The notes beneath the pieces were generated by a model. It made no database searches, was not told where the DNA came from, and saw only the letters and a list, made by a program, of their open reading frames with translations. 64,000 nt of DNA from Sphingobium herbicidovorans. GTDB lineage: Bacteria; Pseudomonadota; Alphaproteobacteria; Sphingomonadales; Sphingomonadaceae. Below are positions 48,079 through 57,563 of this stretch, one piece after another (within the stretch, counting starts at the first letter, position 1; each line of letters begins with the position of its first letter). The stretch covers positions 1 to 64,000 of the forward strand of contig NZ_CP020540.1 in the NCBI RefSeq assembly GCF_002080435.1. The letters run 5' to 3'. A program made the translations under genes and the position numbers.

Positions 48079-51000
48079 TCAGAATGCGAAACGCACGCCA
48101 ACGTTCACGTTGTGACTGTGACCGCCACCAAACTCGCCCTGATAGGCGCCGTAGAGGCTGAGCCCTGCAGCAAGGTCGTAGCTGGCACCAGCGCCAATGG
48201 TTGCCATGGTTTCCTTGCGTCCCGCTCCAACGACGGTGAACCGTTCGGCGTTGCCAACAAATCCAGCGGTAGCGGCGGAACGCTCGCCTTCAAGCTGATG
48301 ACGCAGCCCCGCCGAGATCCATGGGTGGAACATCGCGCCTTGTCCGAGGCCGCCTTTCAGCTTGATGGCACCATCGACGAAGGTCGCGCTCGTTTTCTTG
48401 CTGTCAACCGCTAGAGCGAAAGCCGCACTACCCGTCTCGGCCGCCGATCCACGGCGGGTCGAGATATGGGTCACGCCCGCTTCAGGACGAACGGCCCAAC
48501 TGCCCAGGGGGAAGCTGTAGCCGACCATGCCGTCCAGCACCAGGTTGCGCAGGCGGTAGTCGCCGGATAGCGCCGTGCCGCCGGGTACCGCGCGTCGGGT
48601 GTTCGCCTCGCTCCAGTCATAGGCGATCGTCATCGTCCCGTCGAACCCACCGCTCAGGAAGTGGCCCGAGAGACCGGCAACGAGGCCATCGGCGTTCGTC
48701 CGGGCGCCCAGGCGCGCGATTGTCTGGCGACTGTCGATATGACCAATGAAGGCGCCAACTGATGCATTTGCGCTACCAAAGCCGATCCCGCCGACGAGGC
48801 CATAGCTATGGCTCTTGGCAGACGATGTGCCGGCTGAGCCGCGGCCCTTGAGCGTGCGCCAGTCGCCGAGCCCCTGTGCAAAGCTGAAGAAACCGGTGGT
48901 GTCGCGCGTAGTTGCGGCAAGGCCGGCACGACCAGCCTTGGCGAGGACCAGCCCTTGTTCCACACCAAGCTGAGACGCGCTGGCATAGGCTTCGGGCGTC
49001 AACTGCCCGAACGCCGCCGCATTGGCGGTGCCGCCGCTCAGCAGTACCGGAACCGCACTGATTAGCGCTGTACTCGCTGTTCCGGCGACCAGCAGGTCGT
49101 TGACATAATCAATCGCTGCATTGGCCTGGAGCGAAATGCCGGTGGGAGCAACGAAGGTTCCAAGCAGCTGCAATGTGGCGCCATTGTTACGCAACACGCC
49201 GACGATACCCGGATCCCGATTGACGATGTCGAAGTCACCAGTGATCGCGCCGCCGCCGTTCACCACGATCAGATCACGCGATGCACCCGGTGTCAGCGAA
49301 CCGGTGAGGTTGACGGTCGTATTATCGCCGATCGTTACCGAGCCGCCATTGACGACGATCTGATCGCTCTCGCCCACGGGCACGAACTCGAACGTCGTGG
49401 TCGTGCCGTTGGCGATCGTCAGATTGCCGTTGATCGTCATGATAGCGGGGGACGCGCCCGGCGACAGGGTGCCGCCCGTACCGATCGTGACATCGCCGCT
49501 CACCGTGCCTGCGGTGCCGAAGGTACCGCCGCTGGTGACATCAACCGATCCGGTGAGGGTTGATCCTGCCTGACCGATAAGCCGGCCTCCAGACACTTTT
49601 ACCGCCTCGACATTGAGGTCGCCGGTGAAGCTGTTGACGCCAGCTGTGTTATTCACCTGCTCGAAGCCTGTGAAAGCTGACCCGTCGATCGTGGTCTGGG
49701 CCGCATAGGTGCTGCCGGTGTTGAAGGCGAGGACATCGGTGCCGCTGCCTGCGGCAACCGTGCCGCCAAAGCTGCCACCGGTGCCGATTGTCAGCATGTC
49801 AGCGCCCGCACCCAGATCCACGTCGCCCGAGATGGCGCCGCTATTGACCAGACTATCGGTGCCGCTTCCAGCCAGGACATTCCCGTTGATCGTCCCACCC
49901 TGGTTGCTGATCGTGTTCGCGCCATTGCCGGTGATGATGTTGCCGGTGATCGAGCCGCCGGATGCGTTGGTCAGAAGATTGTTGCCTTCGCCAAGATCCA
50001 CATTGCCCACAACCTCGCCGCTATTCGAGATGCTGACGCTTTGGCTGCCACCGCTGATCGCTGTCTCGCCAGGAGCCACGACGATGCTGGACCCTTGCGT
50101 GAGGTTCAGTTCACCGCCGCTGGATACCTCTACCGTCTGCTGGACTACGACCTTACCTGTGCCAATGATCTTTTCGACTTCGAAGCTTGCGAACAGCTGG
50201 CGAAGTGCCGGATCGATCGATCCGGTGTAGGTCGTACCGGTGATATCGAAGGAAAGAATGTCCTCTCCAGCGCCGCCGTCGACCGTTCCATTCAGTACAG
50301 CTGAGCTGAGCAGGTGCGTGAAGCTGTCATTGCCCTCGCCCATACGGACCGTGCCGGTGATGGTGCCCGCATTGGTGATCGCGTCATTGCCCTCACGCAT
50401 GTAGATGTCGCCGCTGATCTGACCGGCATTGTCGATGCGGTCATCGCCAGCATTGAGGTCGATCGAGCCGATGATGACGCCGGTCGCGCTATTCGTGACA
50501 TGGTCGGTAGAAGGTAGATAACCGCTTTCGTCATCCAACTGGTCACCGCTGGTGTGGATCGCCCCTGCAAGATAGCCATTGGGCTGGCCGATCGCATTGT
50601 CGATGATGGGCGTGTTGGGGAAATAGTTGGTTCCAGCTCCACCCTGGATGGTACCGCTGTTGACGATGTTGATGGTCTTGGCTGCGACAGCCACGGCCAC
50701 GCTATGGCTGCCCTCGGTATTAGCGATCGGGCTGTAGACCCAGAAGGGTTGGGGAAGCCCCTGCACCTGCGCCCCGACGACGGCCGTCAGCCCACCGCCG
50801 ACCTGGATGACGCCGCCTTCCAGATTCTCGATGTTTACGGTGCCAGCGCCGCTACTTTCAACGTCCACGCCCAGAGCTGCGATCTGCGATACATAGGCCG
50901 TGTTTTGTCCCAGGCCGATAAATTGGCCCGGTGTGACCGTTGCGCCTCCAGTTGCCTTGATCGTACCGCCGTTGACGAGGTTGACTGTCGCACTGGCGGC

Positions 51001-52875
51001 CGGAGCGCCCAGGATTTCGTCATCGCCAGCCTCTACTCCGAGGACAAGGCCCGAGCCGCCCCTGTCCTGACCAAGGATGCTGCCGCTGTTGTTGAACGTG
51101 ATCGTCTGGCTTTCATCGGTCTCGGATTCCACGTCGAAGGCGGACATGCCGCCAAACAGCGGAGGTTCGCCCTGATTGATGGCCAGCTCGGTACGAGTCA
51201 CAGTGCCGCTATTGTCAAAGCTCGCCACTCTGTTGGCGATGTTGATCTCGGCCGCGCCCTCGATTGCCCCGGTGTTGGCAAAAGCAAAGTTCTGGGCGGG
51301 GATATCCAACACATCATCGTTGCCCGGGCCATCATCCTGCAACAGACCGGTGCGGATGAGCAGTGCCTGACCGCCTTCTCGCGCGGAGGCTGCTATTGTG
51401 CCGTGGTTCTCGAAATTGAGGTTCTGAGAGGCGACAGCAGCGTAGAAGCCGTCCCTGATCTCGCCATCCGCCGTGTTGATGATGGACGCGCTGTCCGCAT
51501 TATATTCATCGTTGGCATTCGGCAGCACCAGGTCCAACGCACCAACCTTCAGCGTCAGGCCGCGCTGAAAATATCCGTTGGCATCGATACCCGCGATCAA
51601 GCCGCTGTTGGTGAAGGAGAAGACATCCGCTGCAACATTTGCATCCAGGCCGCCGGTTATGGTGCCGCTGTTCTCGATCGTCGCCCCCGCCACGCTGGTG
51701 GTTTCCAGCGCCTGCCGTATGCGAACCGCGGCTTTTACGCCGTCATCAAATTCCCGTTCGATATCCGTGGTGAAGGAGCGCGAGCCGGTGAACGTCGTCT
51801 CGATCGTGCCTGCATTGCGGAAAAGGAAATCCTCCCCTGCCGAAGTGGTGATGATCGAACCAATGCCGCTGGTGACCAGATTGATCTCATCATTGTTGAC
51901 GAAGCTGGCGGTGGCGATGCGGATGTCGCCATTCACGGTGCCTTCATTGGTGAAGCTTGTCAGTGCATCGCCATAGGTCGGCGTGTAAAGTGGAACAGTG
52001 CCCGGCTGCACATTGGAGCGCTGGAAGGTCGCGAAGCGCTGCTGATAATAGCCGATCGCAGCGGGAACGATGGTCACGCCTTGAGGGTAGAGGCCAGATG
52101 TGTTGAGCAGGTTGATCGTGCCGTTGTTCACGACATTGCCATCGCCCATCAGGCTGATCGACGTTCCCTGTCCTGAGAGGGTCAGCGTGGTAGTACCGCC
52201 TCGCACCTCGAACCCTTCGATTTCGAAGGTCGCGGGCAGCGCGCGTGTTCCCAGCTCAAGCGACTGCGATTGGCTGTAGCTTCGGGTGTAGATGTCGATG
52301 CCGCCACCGGCCGCGATGGTACCAGTCACCCCGTCATCACTACCGCGCTGGATGAAGTTGGCGGTACTAAAGCCAGTGCCGAGCTGCAGATTGCCGTTCA
52401 GCGTGCCCCCATCGGAAATATAATAATAGACCGCACCAGCCAGCGGATTCTGCGGCGCGGAGGGCGTGGGCTCAACATAGGACACATCGCCGTTGATCGT
52501 GCCAGCGTTGGTCACATTGAAGCTGAGCAAGGGAATGCCCGTCCGGGCAGGCGCGATGATCGCGTTTGTGCCCCCGCCAATGACCCCGCCGCTCGCATTG
52601 TTGACCGCGAGCACAACGGCCTGACCTGCGGTGATCGCTGGGTCGCCGGAGATCGCGCCGCTATTGTTGACGATGATGGCCGTGCCCAATGTGCCGGTGA
52701 TCGGTCCTGTCGAACCGCTGTTGCTGATGATGCAGACCGGTCCGGCGCTGCCGTCGGGGCAGGTCAGAGTCGGCGCCTGTTGTGCTAGTGCGCTGCTGGC
52801 GCCAAGCGCAAGGACGCTGACACTCAGACCCAAACCGAGACGAATAGGCGTGCGCACAGAATTGCTGCCGATCAT
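48079..52875 (-). CDS. Autotransporter with beta-helix passenger
   Basis: A 1598-residue type V secretion protein. The signal peptide (RLGLGLSVSVLALGASSALAQQ) starts at ATG 52875 after GGAGGGG. A very long passenger of short repeats (NNSGAISGD, NAGTITGTVRMGEGNDSF, SGDVDLGAGADMLTIG) forms a predicted beta-helix with RTX-like GxGND turns. The final ~290 residues are the autotransporter barrel (SFAQGLGDWRTLKGRG to NVNVGVRFAF, with the terminal aromatic residue). Probably surface-exposed and adhesive. A frame extending to 53448 runs through the divergent LuxR gene and is rejected as the start. Confidence 0.92.
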   Translation of the reverse strand: MIGSNSVRTPIRLGLGLSVSVLALGASSALAQQAPTLTCPDGSAGPVCIISNSGSTGPITGTLGTAIIVNNSGAISGDPAITAGQAVVLAVNNASGGVIGGGTNAIIAPARTGIPLLSFNVTNAGTINGDVSYVEPTPSAPQNPLAGAVYYYISDGGTLNGNLQLGTGFSTANFIQRGSDDGVTGTIAAGGGIDIYTRSYSQSQSLELGTRALPATFEIEGFEVRGGTTTLTLSGQGTSISLMGDGNVVNNGTINLLNTSGLYPQGVTIVPAAIGYYQQRFATFQRSNVQPGTVPLYTPTYGDALTSFTNEGTVNGDIRIATASFVNNDEINLVTSGIGSIITTSAGEDFLFRNAGTIETTFTGSRSFTTDIEREFDDGVKAAVRIRQALETTSVAGATIENSGTITGGLDANVAADVFSFTNSGLIAGIDANGYFQRGLTLKVGALDLVLPNANDEYNADSASIINTADGEIRDGFYAAVASQNLNFENHGTIAASAREGGQALLIRTGLLQDDGPGNDDVLDIPAQNFAFANTGAIEGAAEINIANRVASFDNSGTVTRTELAINQGEPPLFGGMSAFDVESETDESQTITFNNSGSILGQDRGGSGLVLGVEAGDDEILGAPAASATVNLVNGGTIKATGGATVTPGQFIGLGQNTAYVSQIAALGVDVESSGAGTVNIENLEGGVIQVGGGLTAVVGAQVQGLPQPFWVYSPIANTEGSHSVAVAVAAKTINIVNSGTIQGGAGTNYFPNTPIIDNAIGQPNGYLAGAIHTSGDQLDDESGYLPSTDHVTNSATGVIIGSIDLNAGDDRIDNAGQISGDIYMREGNDAITNAGTITGTVRMGEGNDSFTHLLSSAVLNGTVDGGAGEDILSFDITGTTYTGSIDPALRQLFASFEVEKIIGTGKVVVQQTVEVSSGGELNLTQGSSIVVAPGETAISGGSQSVSISNSGEVVGNVDLGEGNNLLTNASGGSITGNIITGNGANTISNQGGTINGNVLAGSGTDSLVNSGAISGDVDLGAGADMLTIGTGGSFGGTVAAGSGTDVLAFNTGSTYAAQTTIDGSAFTGFEQVNNTAGVNSFTGDLNVEAVKVSGGRLIGQAGSTLTGSVDVTSGGTFGTAGTVSGDVTIGTGGTLSPGASPAIMTINGNLTIANGTTTTFEFVPVGESDQIVVNGGSVTIGDNTTVNLTGSLTPGASRDLIVVNGGGAITGDFDIVNRDPGIVGVLRNNGATLQLLGTFVAPTGISLQANAAIDYVNDLLVAGTASTALISAVPVLLSGGTANAAAFGQLTPEAYASASQLGVEQGLVLAKAGRAGLAATTRDTTGFFSFAQGLGDWRTLKGRGSAGTSSAKSHSYGLVGGIGFGSANASVGAFIGHIDSRQTIARLGARTNADGLVAGLSGHFLSGGFDGTMTIAYDWSEANTRRAVPGGTALSGDYRLRNLVLDGMVGYSFPLGSWAVRPEAGVTHISTRRGSAAETGSAAFALAVDSKKTSATFVDGAIKLKGGLGQGAMFHPWISAGLRHQLEGERSAATAGFVGNAERFTVVGAGRKETMATIGAGASYDLAAGLSLYGAYQGEFGGGHSHNVNVGVRFAF

Positions 52876-52935
52876 GTAGAAAACCCCTCCAGACGAATTG
52901 CCGCAGGGATAGGCAAAATGCGCCGGTGTCCGCAT

Positions 52936-52951
52936 CCCCCGATGAGGGTAT
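52936..52951. promoter_or_regulatory. Candidate LuxR operator, copy 1
   Basis: CCCCCGATGAGGGTAT lies in the 210-base gap between the autotransporter and the divergent LuxR gene. A second copy, CCCCCGATCGGGGTAT, lies at 54262-54277 past the end of that gene; 14 of 16 bases agree. Likely a binding site of the LuxR-type protein, by position. Confidence 0.5.
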
Positions 52952-53085
52952 CGAACCACTGCTGCTAAAATATTGTGTTTCTCGATAGACCTGCCTAAAT
53001 CCACTCGCTGATCACTCGACATTTTCGTGTGAGCAGCCAAAGATATTGACGTTCTGACCGGGTCGCGGGACAGGAACGAAACAGG

Positions 53086-54180
53086 GTGGAAGATAAGATT
53101 TGGGCGCTGGGCGAGCGTTTCGCCATGGCTGCCATTGATGGGGATGAGTGGCTTGGCGCGCTGCGGGCCATGGCCGAACTGACTGGCAGCTCTTACGGCC
53201 AGCTTATCGGTTTTGCGCCGGGTGAGGTGCCCTTCAATTGGATCAATGATATAGGTCACGATGAGATCGCCCGCTTTGTCGAGCAGGAGCGTGGCGATCC
53301 CAATATCAACGTCCGGGTGCGCGCGTCGCTGAATGACGAGGCATTCGTTATTCGGAGCGAAGCAGATTACCGCGCGGTTGGGCGCGGTTCTGGGTTCGAT
53401 CTCTATCGCGAGATGTGCGACGCCTATGACATCATGGACGGCTGCCAAACCAAGTTGCTCGAAGGAGGCGGCCGGTTTGTCGGCTTAGCCCTCAATCGCA
53501 GCCGGAAGGATGGTGAGACCGACGCCGAGACGCGCGCACTTTTTGCCGCGATAGCCCCCCATGCGCGGCGGGCCGTCAAAATGCAGATCGCGCTTGAAAA
53601 TCGCGGTTCGGCGTTGATCGCAGGCGCGCTCGAATATGTAGGTCTGCCGATCTTCATTTGCGACGAGGCTGGAAATTTGAAGGGAGAGACGGGCGAAGCT
53701 GCGGCGCTGCTTTCTGCCGGACGCTTCAGGGTGATGGACGGGAAGCTCGGTCTTCCGCACCCACGTGACGACGCGGCGCTGTTGAAGGCATTCGCGCGGC
53801 GGCATCGTCAACCTCTTGGGATAGAGACGTTGCTGCTGCGCGGTGCCGGCAAGCAGATGCCTATGGTGGTCGATATCTGCCGCCTTCCTTCCCAGCCGTA
53901 CCGGCTGAGCCTTGCCTCGCAAATTCTTGTCATCGTCCGTTCGGGTCGGCGCTGGCATGAGGCCGCCCCTGCTGTTTTGGGCGCAGCATTTGGCCTGTCT
54001 GCTGCTGAAGCCGAGGTCACATTGGCCCTCGCTAGGGGCGTGACGCGTGATCAGATCGCCGCTGCGCGGGAAACGAGCACCCAGACCGTCAAAACCCAGA
54101 TCAAATCCATTTTCTCCAAGCTTGGAGTTAGTCGGGAGATGGATCTGATGGCGATGCTCGGCGACCTGCTCCGGCGATGA
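53086..54180 (+). CDS. LuxR-type transcription regulator
   Basis: A 364-residue regulator beginning with GTG. The N-terminal ~270 residues form an unassigned sensory region (LGALRAMAELTGSSYGQLIGF, IAPHARRAVKMQIALENRG). The C-terminal GerE helix-turn-helix is FGLSAAEAEVTLALARGVTRDQIAAARETSTQTVKTQIKSIFSKLGV. No receiver or autoinducer domain is recognised. It diverges from the autotransporter, suggesting it controls it. Confidence 0.88.
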   Translation: MEDKIWALGERFAMAAIDGDEWLGALRAMAELTGSSYGQLIGFAPGEVPFNWINDIGHDEIARFVEQERGDPNINVRVRASLNDEAFVIRSEADYRAVGRGSGFDLYREMCDAYDIMDGCQTKLLEGGGRFVGLALNRSRKDGETDAETRALFAAIAPHARRAVKMQIALENRGSALIAGALEYVGLPIFICDEAGNLKGETGEAAALLSAGRFRVMDGKLGLPHPRDDAALLKAFARRHRQPLGIETLLLRGAGKQMPMVVDICRLPSQPYRLSLASQILVIVRSGRRWHEAAPAVLGAAFGLSAAEAEVTLALARGVTRDQIAAARETSTQTVKTQIKSIFSKLGVSREMDLMAMLGDLLRR

Positions 54181-54261
54181 GGCAGCTCGGGCATCAGCCC
54201 GTCACAGGCAATCAAGCTGTTGGCGAAGAACAACTATGAGCCCGGATTTTTCCGCGCGTCT

Positions 54262-54277
54262 CCCCCGATCGGGGTAT
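54262..54277. promoter_or_regulatory. Candidate LuxR operator, copy 2 (palindrome)
   Basis: CCCCCGATCGGGGTAT contains the perfect palindrome CCCCGATCGGGG. It is 81 bases past the LuxR stop and about 75 bases before the terminator at 54354, with no ORF between. Confidence 0.5.
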
Positions 54278-54289
54278 GACCTACCTCAG

Positions 54290-54390
54290 AGAGATCAGTA
54301 AGGAGAACCCGCGACCCAAAGGCTCACGGCTTAGCCGCTGAGACTTTAAACTGGCCCGGCTGACATCATGACGGCCGGGCTTTCTTTTTT
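54290..54390 (+). ncRNA. Candidate LuxR-controlled small RNA
   Basis: Between the palindrome at 54262 and the intrinsic terminator there is no ORF but there is a hairpin (CTCACGGC / GCCGCTGAG near 54322-54341). Operator-like site, structured core and terminator within 130 bases suggest a small RNA. The 5' end is a guess. Confidence 0.35.
54354..54390 (+). terminator. Intrinsic terminator
   Basis: GCCCGGC (54354-54360) and GCCGGGC (54374-54380) with a 13-base loop, followed by TTTCTTTTTT (54381-54390). Reads left to right; it could end the LuxR transcript or a small RNA. Confidence 0.8.
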
Positions 54391-54439
54391 GATTTCTGTG
54401 GGACTAGCGCTTAGTCACGCGCGGGACGCGTGGCTCTTT

Positions 54440-54964
54440 CTAGCTCAAAGTGGGCTCGGGCAAAAAATCGACCATGATCTCGCCAGATATGGCTTCGAGC
54501 GCCTCCCGCACCTCGTCGGTAGAGAGGCCCGTGGGCAATGCAATCTGGACATTGGCGCGGAACAGCGGTGCGCCAGACCAGGCGCTTCTTTCGATTCTGG
54601 TAAGGAAGTCGTCGATATTGACGTCGAGCTTCGCAAGTGCCGAGGTCACTTCGCGAACTATTCCAGGACGATCCTGCCCTACGATTTCGATGGCAAGCGA
54701 CAGCCCGCTGCGTTCTTCAGCATCCGCAGCCGCGATGATGTCGATCTTGATACCCATCGCATCGATGCCGCGGACCGCAGCTTCGAGTTCGTGCAGCCGA
54801 TCCTCGGGCAATTCAACCAGCACGGATCCAACATATTTCCCACCCAGGCGCGAGAGATGGCTCTCGAGCCAATTACCGCCTGCAGCATACACCGCCTCAG
54901 CGATTGCGCGGGTCAGGCCGGGTCGGTCACTACCGACTACCGTCAAGATGACTGCTCGATCCAT
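54440..54964 (-). CDS. Two-ACT-domain regulatory protein (GcvR-like)
   Basis: A 174-residue cytoplasmic protein of two ACT domains: VILTVVGSDRPGLTRAIAEAVYAAGGNWLESHLSRLGGKY and SLAIEIVGQDRPGIVREVTSALAKLDVNIDDFLTRIE. This architecture matches GcvR, which modulates glycine-cleavage gene control in enterobacteria. A ligand is probably an amino acid. No partner gene is adjacent. Confidence 0.9.
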   Translation of the reverse strand: MDRAVILTVVGSDRPGLTRAIAEAVYAAGGNWLESHLSRLGGKYVGSVLVELPEDRLHELEAAVRGIDAMGIKIDIIAAADAEERSGLSLAIEIVGQDRPGIVREVTSALAKLDVNIDDFLTRIERSAWSGAPLFRANVQIALPTGLSTDEVREALEAISGEIMVDFLPEPTLS

Positions 54965-55388
54965 ACCTCACCTCTATGCTCATCTCTGTTTCACAATCAT
55001 GATAGCGCATCCGGATCATTTTAAAGAGCAAAGTCTGGTTAGTAGATTGTCCGCGCTTGGACGCCGCGTGATCTCGGCGGAACATCCAACGTGGGTCGGA
55101 TTTCAAGGACCTGGTGCCATAGCTAAAAATGCCACTCAAGCGATCGGCGGCTCGAGCTCGTGCTCGTCCGCGCACTGCCCTGAAGCATAGCAGTGAGGCG
55201 TTGTGTAACGTCTCTCAGCTTGTCGATCTAGCAGCCGGAGGCGAGGTCTTCGACAGGCACATGCCCTTGCGTCGCAGGTTTAGGACATACGGGTGATCGA
55301 AGCCGCAGGTGGGGAACTCAGGCCCGCAAATGCAGTTGCGTTTATGCGATTATGCTCTACTGAACAATGCCGCGTGCGGGGAGAACCG
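54965..55388. other. Spacer before the HTH/PIN module
   Basis: About 420 bases with no supported gene. It should contain promoters of the ACT gene (minus) and of the antitoxin at 55389; GGGGAG precedes that start. Confidence 0.4.
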
Positions 55389-55847
55389 ATGAACTTCTCA
55401 GGCAAGGGCTTGCCATTTGGCAACAGGCTGCCCTCTGCCGACGATCGGCAGATCGCCAACCAGCTTCGTCGGATCCTCGCGTCGCAGAAGGCCGGCGAAG
55501 CCAAGCTGCGCGTGCCCGATCCAAACACCAAGAAACCAGTCGAGATTACGCTGACTCCGACGATGTCGGATCTATTCCTGGAACTGCTGCGTCACATCGG
55601 TAGTGGGCATGCCGTGACGCTGGTGCCGATCCAGCAGATGTTGACGACGCAGCAGGCAGCAGATCTACTCGACATGTCCCGCCCGTACCTTATCAAGCTT
55701 ATTGAGAAGGGTTACATTCCGCACAATATGGTGGGGCGGCACCGGCGTCTTAAATCTGAGGACGTATTCGCCTACAAGGCTGCGCGCGATAAGATCCGGT
55801 CGAAGGCAATCGATGAACTGATCGCGGATGGCGCAGACCTCGATTGA
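55389..55847 (+). CDS. Excisionase-type HTH antitoxin of a PIN toxin
   Basis: A 152-residue protein with a C-terminal MerR/excisionase helix-turn-helix (LTTQQAADLLDMSRPYLIKLIEKGYIPHNMVGRHRRLKSEDVFAYKAARDK). The N-terminal half includes LRVPDPNTKKPVEITLTPTMSDLFLELL. Proteins of this form precede VapC50-like PIN toxins, and the toxin gene begins 12 bases later. The start at 55389 (MNFSGKGLPF) after GGGGAG is preferred to the GTG at 55293. Confidence 0.85.
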   Translation: MNFSGKGLPFGNRLPSADDRQIANQLRRILASQKAGEAKLRVPDPNTKKPVEITLTPTMSDLFLELLRHIGSGHAVTLVPIQQMLTTQQAADLLDMSRPYLIKLIEKGYIPHNMVGRHRRLKSEDVFAYKAARDKIRSKAIDELIADGADLD

Positions 55848-55859
55848 TCTGGGCCAACC

Positions 55860-56435
55860 ATGTTCGCCAATCGCTACACGGCACTTATTGAGGCCTGCAC
55901 GCTGGTCATCGTTCCGCGACGCGACCTTCTGCTAACGCTGGCTGGAGCGGAATTCTTTCGCGTGCGATGGTCGCCGCGCATCCTTGCTGAAACACGTGCT
56001 GCGCTGGAGAAGATCTTCGCCGAGCGCAGAATTGAGAATGCGTCTGCGCGAGCGGAACGTTCAGTTGATGCCATGCAGCGAGCGTTCCCCGAACCTCTGG
56101 TCGATGCACATGCATCGGTCGCAGCCATGACGTTCGGTCTGCCGGATATGAACGACGAGCATGTCCTGACAGCGACAGTCCAGACTCAGGCTATCGTGAC
56201 GGAAACATCAGCGATTTTCCAGCAAGCATTCTCGCACCCCTAAACATTGAAGCGAGAATTGCCGACGAATTCACAGCAGAAACGATCGCGCTTGATGAAG
56301 GCAACGCGGTCGTGGCATCCGGACGATGCGCGCTCGACTGAAGTGGCCGGAAATGTTGCCAGAACACTACCTTCGTTCGCTGGAGCCCCTGGACTGTTCG
56401 TCACCGCTTCGATTCTAAGTGGCCACGCAGATTGA
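55860..56435 (+). pseudogene. VapC50-like PIN toxin with three frameshifts
   Basis: The first frame reads MFANRYTALIEACTLV then NLL-type LLLTLAGAEFFRVRWS and LPDMNDEHVLTATVQTQAIVTE, ending wrongly at 56243. Restoring one A near 56203 gives NISDFPASILAPLNIEARIADEF and TIALDEGNAVVA. A second base is missing near 56318 before RTMRARLKWPEMLPEHYLRSLE, and a third near 56390 before GLFVTASILSGHAD (stop 56435). The repaired length, about 193 residues, matches the family. Three losses in one gene favour real decay over error. Confidence 0.75.
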
Positions 56436-56559
56436 TCTGAAGGGTTCGCTCCGGTGCGCGAAGGCTTGAACGTCCGCTCCGCGCAGCGAAATAGGAAGGC
56501 GGAACGGCTGGATTAGCTCGTGACCACCTTCTCGTTCGACTTGTCGCCGGGATTCAGCC

Positions 56560-56949
56560 TTAGGGCACGACGACGGGGATCGCGTCTAATTTTGCAGCGC
56601 GTTTCGCGAACTTGCGGTCGAAGGTAAGAAATTCAGTGCATTGTGCGGATCGCGCGAGGTGAAGGGCGTCGGCGAAATCCATTCCATGTTCCATCCAGTC
56701 GAGGGCTAATGCCATATGGGCAGGTTCTTCGACTAGCATTCCTGGAAGACCGGCCAGGCTCCGTAGCGCGCGGGCAATTTCGTCAGGCGCGAAACCATAA
56801 CCCGCGCGCAGCACCCATTCTGCCTCCAAAAGCACTGTTGCACCGAGAAAGATTTTGGTCCCATCAACGATGCTGCGGGCTGCCTTTGCCTGTCTTTCAT
56901 CATCAGCGGTCAGCAAGCGGATGACAATGTTGGTATCAATCCCGCGCAC
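56560..56949 (-). CDS. vapC: VapC-type PIN toxin (second module)
   Basis: A 129-residue PIN-domain ribonuclease: RGIDTNIVIRLLTADDERQ (first aspartate), FLGATVLLEAEWVLRAGYG (glutamate), MDFADALHLARSAQCTEFLTFDRKFAKRA (last acidic residues). The GTG start at 56949 overlaps the antitoxin end by 14 bases. Both partners appear intact. Confidence 0.9.
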   Translation of the reverse strand: MRGIDTNIVIRLLTADDERQAKAARSIVDGTKIFLGATVLLEAEWVLRAGYGFAPDEIARALRSLAGLPGMLVEEPAHMALALDWMEHGMDFADALHLARSAQCTEFLTFDRKFAKRAAKLDAIPVVVP

Positions 56950-57208
56950 GCCGCTTAGCTTCCTCCGATATGACCACATCCATTTCGTCGATCGAAAGAG
57001 CGGGCTTCGTTGACCGCAGCGAACCGAAGACAGATTCGATATCCGTGGCGGCAAAAACAGGCGCAGCTTTCAGGAGCACGCCTTCGTCCGTTTCTTCCAC
57101 AATCAGCTTGGTGCCGGCAGCCCAGTGTTTCTGTTCACGGATCGCCTTGGGCAAGATAACCTGCCCTTTAGTTGAAAGTGTGGTGGTGATCCGATCCTGA
57201 ACGCCCAT
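56936..57208 (-). CDS. vapB: AbrB-family antitoxin (second module)
   Basis: A 90-residue swapped-hairpin AbrB antitoxin: ITTTLSTKGQVILPKAIREQKHWAAGTKLIVEETDEGVLLKAAP, then a flexible acidic tail (FAATDIESVFGSLRSTKPALSIDEM) expected to wrap the toxin. ATG at 57208. Overlaps vapC. Confidence 0.9.
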   Translation of the reverse strand: MGVQDRITTTLSTKGQVILPKAIREQKHWAAGTKLIVEETDEGVLLKAAPVFAATDIESVFGSLRSTKPALSIDEMDVVISEEAKRRARD

Positions 57209-57563
57209 GGCGGCCTCCGCGAGTAAGACAGAGGTAAGATAGCAGTGACTGTGGTCTGTAGCAAGGAGCGGCCGGTCTGCACCTGAAGAGCAAAGACAGG
57301 CGACTGGATGTCGGCACAGGGTCGAGATCGGAAGGCGGCCGCTGGGACATTCGCGACAGTCGGGTCCGGAGCGCCCCAGCGTCGAATCCGGCCGTAGGGA
57401 TGGAGCAGGCAGAGGTCCGTTCACGCCAACATGTACGAACCCGCTGACGCGGGATGGGCACCCGGATTTGAAGTCCCGCTGATGATCTGAGAACAGCACT
57501 ACAGTTGAGCACTGCTCGGGGTGGGCAGAGCATCGCGACTCCTTTCAACCAAGGAGCCGAACG

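Noticed and set aside
50554..52176. 540-residue open frame on the plus strand across the autotransporter
   Set aside because: It is the antisense of a repetitive, GC-rich gene with a signal peptide and a barrel on the minus strand. The frame has no recognisable domain.
52876..53448. N-terminal extension of the autotransporter frame
   Set aside because: It runs antisense through the LuxR gene; the signal peptide and GGAGGGG place the start at 52875.
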